Shown here: piece by piece, positions 33,307-37,730 of the stretch
How the letters are laid out: the number at the start of each line of letters is the position of its first letter
How positions within the stretch are numbered: position 1 is the stretch's first letter
Source: an uncultured Bacteroides sp.
Lineage (GTDB): Bacteria > Bacteroidota > Bacteroidia > Bacteroidales > Bacteroidaceae
DNA: 37,730 nt
Assembly: GCA_900551445.1 (NCBI GenBank)
Contig: URWA01000030.1
Span: 1-37,730 of the forward strand
Reading direction: 5' to 3'
Translations under genes and position numbers: made by a program
Notes under the pieces: model-generated
Databases searched by the model: none
What the model was told of the DNA's origin: nothing
The model's input: the letters and a program-made list of their open reading frames with translations, nothing else

Positions 33307-33336
33307 GGCTTTCGTTTACGTGAAGAATATACGGTT

Positions 33337-34737
33337 ATGAAGATGAAACACATTCGCTGGATTGCGGTAGTGGGACTGATTGCGATTGTCGAACTGCAGT
33401 ATGTCTGGCTGGTCAATACTTACAAGCTGACACGGGAGAATGTCATGCGGCAAAGTCATGAACTCTTCAAGGATGCGGCGCTTCAGGAAACTTTCTGTCG
33501 GATGAGCCTCTGGAAACAACTGTATGGGAAGAAGGATTCCACGTACACTTATCAATTTAAACTGGAAGAGGAGGTGGAGGACAGCGATACGCTGCAGTCT
33601 TCTACTCCGGAAACGCGCCAGTTCATCGAATCAGCGGTCTTTATCGCCCTGCAGGAAGGGGTGCTGAATACGTTTAAGATGGATGTGTCCTTGCATCGTT
33701 TGGATTCCATTTATGCCCACCTGCTGGACTCGGTCGGTATCTCGGCCAAGGTGTCGACTTGTATGACGGATTCGTTGGGGAATGTGTTGCGGGCATCTTC
33801 TCCACAGGCAAAGCTGGAGGGACAGAAATACTTGAAAACGCAACCGGTAGCTCTTGACATGGCACATACTCGTTATCTGCAAGGGGTGATTCTGAATCCT
33901 TACTGGGTGATCTTCCAGCGTATGACGCTGCTGCTGATTGCCACGGTGCTGATTATGGTACTGGTCATTATCTGTATTGTGTATCAGATTCGTGTCATTA
34001 TCCGGCAGGATAAGATAGCCAAGATGAGGGAGGACTTTTCGTATGCCATGATTCACGATATGAAGACTCCACTGAGTTCCATCCTGATGGGAACGGAGAT
34101 TCTGGAAAGCGGACGTCTGGACGGACAGCCGGAAAAGAAGGAACGTTATTTTCGTATTGTGAAAGAGGAAGGAGAGCATCTGCTGGCGTTGACTAACAAG
34201 GTGCTGACGCTTTCCAAGCTGGAGAATCATGCATTGAAGTTGCAGCAAGCGGATTGTCTGCTACGGCCGATTTTGGAGGACTTGGCGGAGAAGTACAAGG
34301 CAAAAACTACCAAGCAGGTTGCGTTTGTATGGGACTTGCAGGAAGATGTGGTTTGGGCAGATGAGGAATTTCTGAGGGAAGCGCTCAGTAATTTGATAGA
34401 CAATGCATTGAAGTATTCGGGTGAAGCGGTGGACATTACATTCCTTTCGGAACGGAAAGCGGATGGAGCGGTCTGTGTGACAGTAGCCGACAATGGTTTC
34501 GGTATTCCGTTGAAAGACCAGCGGAAGATTTTTGAGAAATACGAACGGGCAGCAGCCAGTGCGCGCAGCCGTTCTGGAGGTGCTCCCGGCTTCGGACTGG
34601 GACTGAATTATGTGCTTCGGATTATGGAAGCGCACGGCGGACGGGTTACGTTAGAAAGCATGGAGGGGGAATACAGTCGGTTTACCTTGGTTTTCCCTCC
34701 AGAGAGTGCCATGGACGATAAAAAAGAGGAACAATGA
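33337..34737 (+). CDS. Membrane sensor histidine kinase
   Basis: This 466-residue kinase has two membrane helices (about 8-27 and 200-222) that enclose a periplasmic sensor of about 170 residues with no recognised fold. The cytoplasmic part has an H-box HDMKTPLSS (His240), an N-box (LSNLIDNALKYS), a G1 box (VADNGFGIP) and a G2 box (GAPGFGLGLNYV), so it should autophosphorylate and pass phosphate to the response regulator whose start lies one base after its stop. It is divergent from an outer membrane barrel protein that is the likely regulated target. It resembles the RprX-type kinases of Bacteroides in layout, but orthology is not established. Confidence 0.94.
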   Translation: MKMKHIRWIAVVGLIAIVELQYVWLVNTYKLTRENVMRQSHELFKDAALQETFCRMSLWKQLYGKKDSTYTYQFKLEEEVEDSDTLQSSTPETRQFIESAVFIALQEGVLNTFKMDVSLHRLDSIYAHLLDSVGISAKVSTCMTDSLGNVLRASSPQAKLEGQKYLKTQPVALDMAHTRYLQGVILNPYWVIFQRMTLLLIATVLIMVLVIICIVYQIRVIIRQDKIAKMREDFSYAMIHDMKTPLSSILMGTEILESGRLDGQPEKKERYFRIVKEEGEHLLALTNKVLTLSKLENHALKLQQADCLLRPILEDLAEKYKAKTTKQVAFVWDLQEDVVWADEEFLREALSNLIDNALKYSGEAVDITFLSERKADGAVCVTVADNGFGIPLKDQRKIFEKYERAAASARSRSGGAPGFGLGLNYVLRIMEAHGGRVTLESMEGEYSRFTLVFPPESAMDDKKEEQ

Positions 34738-34738
34738 T

Positions 34739-35455
34739 ATGGAAGGACAGATAATCAAACTGCTGTTGGTGGAAGACGATGCGAACCTGTGTTATATCAT
34801 TCAGGGAGGCCTGGAGGATATGATTGGCGGGTATAAAGTGCTGACGGCAGCCAATGGCGAAGAAGGACTGAAGGTGTGGAAGGCGGAGCATCCGGACGTC
34901 ATCGTGGCCGACATCGAGATGCCGGTGATGGACGGGTATGAGATGGTGAAACGTATCCGGGAAGAGGATGAGCATATCCCCATCTTGTTTACTTCCGGAC
35001 GGGTTTCGCCGAAAGATGTAGTGAAAGGTTATGAACTGGGTGTGAACAACTATGTCAAGAAACCGTTTCTGGCCGAAGAGCTGCATGCGCATGTCACGGC
35101 TTTGTTGAAACTGACCCGGGGCCTGCAAGTGCAGAAGGAGGGGCAGGAGGTACCCATCGGACAATTGTTCTTGTTTGATACCACACGTGGAGTCTTGAAG
35201 CAGAAAGGTGGAGAAGAACGCATGCTGACGGTGCGGGAGGCCGATTTGCTCCGTATGTTGTGCGGGCACAAGGGACAGGTAGTCCGTCGGGAGGTTATCT
35301 TGTCGCGTCTGTGGAATACGGAGGAGGATTATTTCGCTTCGCGCAGCCTGGATGTCTTCGTGTCGCGTTTGCGCAAGTTGCTGGCCGCCGATGAGACGGT
35401 GGAGCTGAAGACCGTGAAGGGCGTCGGTTTGATATTGGAAGAAAGAAAAGTCTAA
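34739..35455 (+). CDS. OmpR/PhoB-family response regulator
   Basis: This 238-residue regulator has a receiver domain (1-115) with the acidic pocket E12-D13-D14, phosphoacceptor Asp58 in ADIEMPVMDG, Thr85 and the conserved Lys108 in KKPF. A winged-helix DNA-binding domain (about 140-238) shows the pattern LTVREADLLRML...SLDVFVSRLRKLL...VKGVGLIL. The ATG at 34739 follows the kinase TGA by one base, so translation is coupled. It probably binds the 11-bp-period GTTAA repeats upstream of the kinase gene. Confidence 0.95.
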   Translation: MEGQIIKLLLVEDDANLCYIIQGGLEDMIGGYKVLTAANGEEGLKVWKAEHPDVIVADIEMPVMDGYEMVKRIREEDEHIPILFTSGRVSPKDVVKGYELGVNNYVKKPFLAEELHAHVTALLKLTRGLQVQKEGQEVPIGQLFLFDTTRGVLKQKGGEERMLTVREADLLRMLCGHKGQVVRREVILSRLWNTEEDYFASRSLDVFVSRLRKLLAADETVELKTVKGVGLILEERKV

Positions 35456-35473
35456 TTTAAATACAAAACGAAT

Positions 35474-36508
35474 ATGCAATATTTTAAGAGTGATTACATG
35501 GAAGGAGCGCATCCGCTGATTCTGGAGCGCTTGAGTCAGACGAATATGGAAAAGACCTCGGGTTACGGCACGGATGAGTATTGTGCTTCGGCTCGTCGGA
35601 AAATCGCGGAGGCATGCGGCTGTCCGCAGGCAGAAGTGCATTTCATGGTGGGAGGTACGCAGACCAATGCCACGGTCATCACGGCAGTGCTGCGTCCGTA
35701 TGAGGGTGTGATTGCGGCTGTAACCGGTCACATCAACCAGCATGAAGCCGGAGCGGTGGAAGCGGGAGGCCATAAGGTGCTGGCTTTGCCTCACCACGAA
35801 GGGAAACTGGATGCAGCGGAGGTAGACCGTTATGTGACAGCCTTTTATCAGGACCCGAGTTGGGACCACATGGTGGCACCGGGGATGGTGTACATTTCAC
35901 ATCCTACGGAGTACGGTACGCTGTACACTTTGGAAGAACTGAAGGCTTTGTCTGCCGTATGCCGCAAGCATAAGATTCCGTTGTTCTTGGATGGAGCCCG
36001 TCTGGGGTACGGACTGGCGGCACGGGATACGGATGTGACGTTGAAGGACATCGCTGTCTTGTGTGATATTTTCTATATTGGAGGAACCAAGGTCGGAGCA
36101 TTGTTTGGAGAAGCCGTGGTGATTCCGCAACCCGGGATGATTCGTCAGTTTGATACGATTATCAAGCAGCGGGGAGTGTTGCTGGCCAAAGGACGTCTGC
36201 TGGGCTTGCAGTTCGATACCTTGTTTACCGACGGATTGTATGTAAAGATTGCCCGTCATGCCATCGATATGGCGGAGCGGATTGTGGAAGGATTGAAGGC
36301 ATACGGTTATGCGTTTTTCATTCGTCCGCAGAGTAACCAGCTGTTTGTCACACTCGAAAACAGTTTGTTTGAGAGACTGGTGCAGCGCGTGGGTTTTGAA
36401 GTGTGGGAAAAACGTGCCGACGGAACGACGGTGGTACGTATCGCTACCAGTTGGGCTACCCGGGAAGAAGATGTAGCCGAATTGTTGGAAGAACTGAAAA
36501 AGAAATAA
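35474..36508 (+). CDS. Threonine-aldolase-like PLP enzyme (beta-eliminating lyase family)
   Basis: This 344-residue fold-type I PLP enzyme has the internal aldimine lysine at K206 in YIGGTKVGAL, the cofactor loop VGGTQTNAT (about 59-67), and the LFLDGARLGYGL segment with the Asp and Arg that hold the pyridine ring and substrate. These features match low-specificity L-threonine aldolases, which split threonine to glycine and acetaldehyde. Exact substrate preference cannot be told from sequence. It starts 18 bp after the response regulator and may be on the same transcript, with no obvious functional link. Confidence 0.92.
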   Translation: MQYFKSDYMEGAHPLILERLSQTNMEKTSGYGTDEYCASARRKIAEACGCPQAEVHFMVGGTQTNATVITAVLRPYEGVIAAVTGHINQHEAGAVEAGGHKVLALPHHEGKLDAAEVDRYVTAFYQDPSWDHMVAPGMVYISHPTEYGTLYTLEELKALSAVCRKHKIPLFLDGARLGYGLAARDTDVTLKDIAVLCDIFYIGGTKVGALFGEAVVIPQPGMIRQFDTIIKQRGVLLAKGRLLGLQFDTLFTDGLYVKIARHAIDMAERIVEGLKAYGYAFFIRPQSNQLFVTLENSLFERLVQRVGFEVWEKRADGTTVVRIATSWATREEDVAELLEELKKK

Positions 36509-36532
36509 CTGTCGGTAAATAGTGGATTCAGG

Positions 36533-36587
36533 CAGCCGGCCTCGCAAAGTCATCGGTTTTTACCATGGCGTATTGCGGGGCCGGCTG
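36533..36587. terminator. Long-loop hairpin, convergent terminator
   Basis: CAGCCGGCC-t-CGCAA (36533-36547) pairs with TTGCG-g-GGCCGGCTG (36573-36587) around a 25-base loop. It lies between convergent genes. T-runs are weak, so termination efficiency is uncertain. Confidence 0.6.
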
Positions 36588-36590
36588 TGT

Positions 36591-37118
36591 TTATTTCGCC
36601 TTTTCTTCCTTGAACCAGGAGGCATACATCAGGTAGCCGTTGGCGATTTTCTGGTTGAGTTCCTTGCTTTGTGCCGGATCGACTTTCTTGATGAACTTGG
36701 CCGGAACACCTCCCCAGAGGGTGTGGGGCTCGATGACGGTGTTTGCCAGTACCAGGGCACCGGCAGCCACGATGGCTCCTTCTCCCACTACGGCGTGGTC
36801 GAGTAGGGTAGACCCCATGCCAATCAGGGCGTTGTCGTGTACGCAGGCTCCGTGAAGTGTCACGTTGTGGCCGATGGATACGTCGTTGCCGATTTCTACC
36901 GTCGATTTTTCATACAAGGTGTGGAGTACGGTGCCGTCTTGGATGTTCACCCGGTCGCCGATACGGATGGAGTTCACATCCCCCCGGAGTACGGCATTGA
37001 ACCATACACTACAGTTTTTTCCCATTACTACGTCGCCAATGATTGTGGCGTTGTCGGCCAGATAACAGTTTTCGCCGATTTGAGGAGTAAATCCTCTGAC
37101 AGATTTTATAAGTGCCAT
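36591..37118 (-). CDS. Gamma-carbonic-anhydrase-like hexapeptide-repeat protein
   Basis: This 175-residue left-handed beta-helix protein is made of hexapeptide repeats (IIGDVVMG, VWFNAVLRGD, VEIGNDVSIGHNV). The three zinc-binding histidines of the gamma-carbonic anhydrase family are present: His66 (VLHTLY), His84 and His89 (GHNVTLHG). It belongs with the YrdA/PaaY-type proteins, for many of which carbonic anhydrase activity is weak or unproven. It probably works as a homotrimer in the cytoplasm. It stands alone on the minus strand, convergent with the aldolase gene. Confidence 0.93.
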   Translation of the reverse strand: MALIKSVRGFTPQIGENCYLADNATIIGDVVMGKNCSVWFNAVLRGDVNSIRIGDRVNIQDGTVLHTLYEKSTVEIGNDVSIGHNVTLHGACVHDNALIGMGSTLLDHAVVGEGAIVAAGALVLANTVIEPHTLWGGVPAKFIKKVDPAQSKELNQKIANGYLMYASWFKEEKAK

Positions 37119-37278
37119 AAGTTGATTCGTTTGATGAAGTGGCCTAAGTTAGTAGATTTTTGGGAATTCTCTATGATTTTTGTAGGTCTTGTAGCAGCTT
37201 TTTCTGTAGAGGTTGAATGGAAGGGACTATTTTTCAGAAATGCTAGGGCGATAAATTTCTTTTTTCTTTAGGTTTTCT
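37119..37278. other. Gene-free upstream region of the carbonic-anhydrase-like gene
   Basis: No gene, convincing -7 box or hairpin was seen here. It separates the minus-strand gene from the second 22-bp repeat array. Confidence 0.3.
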
Positions 37279-37366
37279 ATGTTTCCGGCAGGAGAGACGT
37301 ATGTTTCCCTGCCGTGAAACGTACGTTTTCCCCGGCGGAAACCTACGTTTCCCGAGAGGAAAACGT
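37279..37366. repeat. Array B: four tandem 22-bp palindromic units
   Basis: Units lie at 37279-37300, 37301-37322, 37323-37344 and 37345-37366. Each has arms like A[C/T]GTTTCC and GGAAACGT with a variable centre, exactly as in array A at 14698-14785. The 3' flank AGAAAATG is shared by both arrays. Centres differ between the arrays, so the copies are not a recent duplication. It lies in an intergenic region. Confidence 0.85.
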
Positions 37367-37730
37367 AGAAAATGTCGGGAGTTTCTGAAAAGAATGAGCC
37401 TGCGGTGTGAATTTTCCGGGGCGTTGTTTGTCATTCCGCCTGCGGAAACCTCGAATTTTATGGTGGACTGGTGATTCCGTTTCCTGCGTTTTCGGGCCTT
37501 TTTCCGGTTTTTGGCTGTCGTGCAGGAAAATTTCGAAGAAGGTTTTTCCGTGTTTCCGCTGTTTTCTTGTACCGATTCAGCGTCCATCTTTGCCTTTCCC
37601 TTTTACACATGCGCACATGTGCGCGCACACACGCCCGCGCGAAATACATAATGTAGGGCTGTTCCCACCCGTTTCCGGAAGCGTCAAAAAATGTCCATCC
37701 GCAACGCGCTATTTTCCAGCAACTTATAAA
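37367..37730. other. Gene-free end of the window with an alternating purine-pyrimidine palindrome
   Basis: No credible gene was seen. The one distinct feature is 31 bp of unbroken purine-pyrimidine alternation (37604-37634) that contains the 14-bp palindrome GCGCACATGTGCGC (37611-37624). Coding-looking frames across this area are low-complexity and overlap the repeat array. Confidence 0.5.

Overview
The window looks like a chromosomal segment of a gut Bacteroidales (Bacteroides/Phocaeicola type). The signs are repeated TAnnTTTG -7 promoter boxes, a cobalamin-riboswitch BtuB locus with lipoprotein beta-propellers of the BtuG kind, an anaerobic sulfatase maturase, PorT-like and OMP_b-brl_3-like outer membrane proteins, and an OxyR/thioredoxin pair. 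No tRNA, rRNA, CRISPR array, transposase or integrase was seen. All names come from motif reading, without database searches.

Region 1 (about 1-10.9 kb) is the most unusual part. A divergent pair of unrecognised genes (minus strand) faces a plus-strand cluster: a 1426-residue fusion of an FtsW/RodA-type SEDS polymerase with a class B penicillin-binding protein, then a tight operon of an FHA-domain protein, a second protein with a degenerate FHA domain, a membrane-anchored PP2C phosphatase and a CbxX/CfqX-type AAA+ ATPase. The gene set recalls the mycobacterial fhaA-fhaB-pstP-rodA-pbpA block, but no Ser/Thr kinase lies in the window. The fusion gene and the FHA operon share a 28-bp upstream element at the same distance from their -7 boxes, which suggests one regulon. 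The PP2C gene carries a nine-G tract exactly between the catalytic domain and the membrane anchor.

Region 2 (about 10.9-12.75 kb) is an AT-rich island: a 5'-truncated ORF remnant, a SHOCT-domain membrane protein and a 106-nt nested inverted-repeat structure. Region 3 (12.75-14.3 kb) holds a heat-shock pair, Hsp20 and a CbpA-like DnaJ, each with its own terminator.

Region 4 (14.3-22.4 kb) is a vitamin B12 uptake operon: promoter, cobalamin riboswitch, BtuB receptor, and four lipoproteins, three of which look like beta-propellers. Just upstream lies an array of four 22-bp palindromic units that recurs at about 37.3 kb.

Region 5 (22.4-30.8 kb) has OxyR, a small membrane protein and thioredoxin on one side, and a minus-strand operon priA, PHP phosphoesterase, low-molecular-weight tyrosine phosphatase, anaerobic sulfatase maturase on the other, followed by a Gfo/Idh/MocA oxidoreductase and a PorT-like barrel. 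Region 6 (30.9-37.1 kb) has an outer membrane beta-barrel receptor divergent from a histidine kinase/response regulator pair with an 11-bp-period direct repeat between them, then a threonine-aldolase-like enzyme and a gamma-carbonic-anhydrase-like protein. The last 600 bases are gene-free and hold the second 22-bp array and an alternating purine-pyrimidine palindrome.
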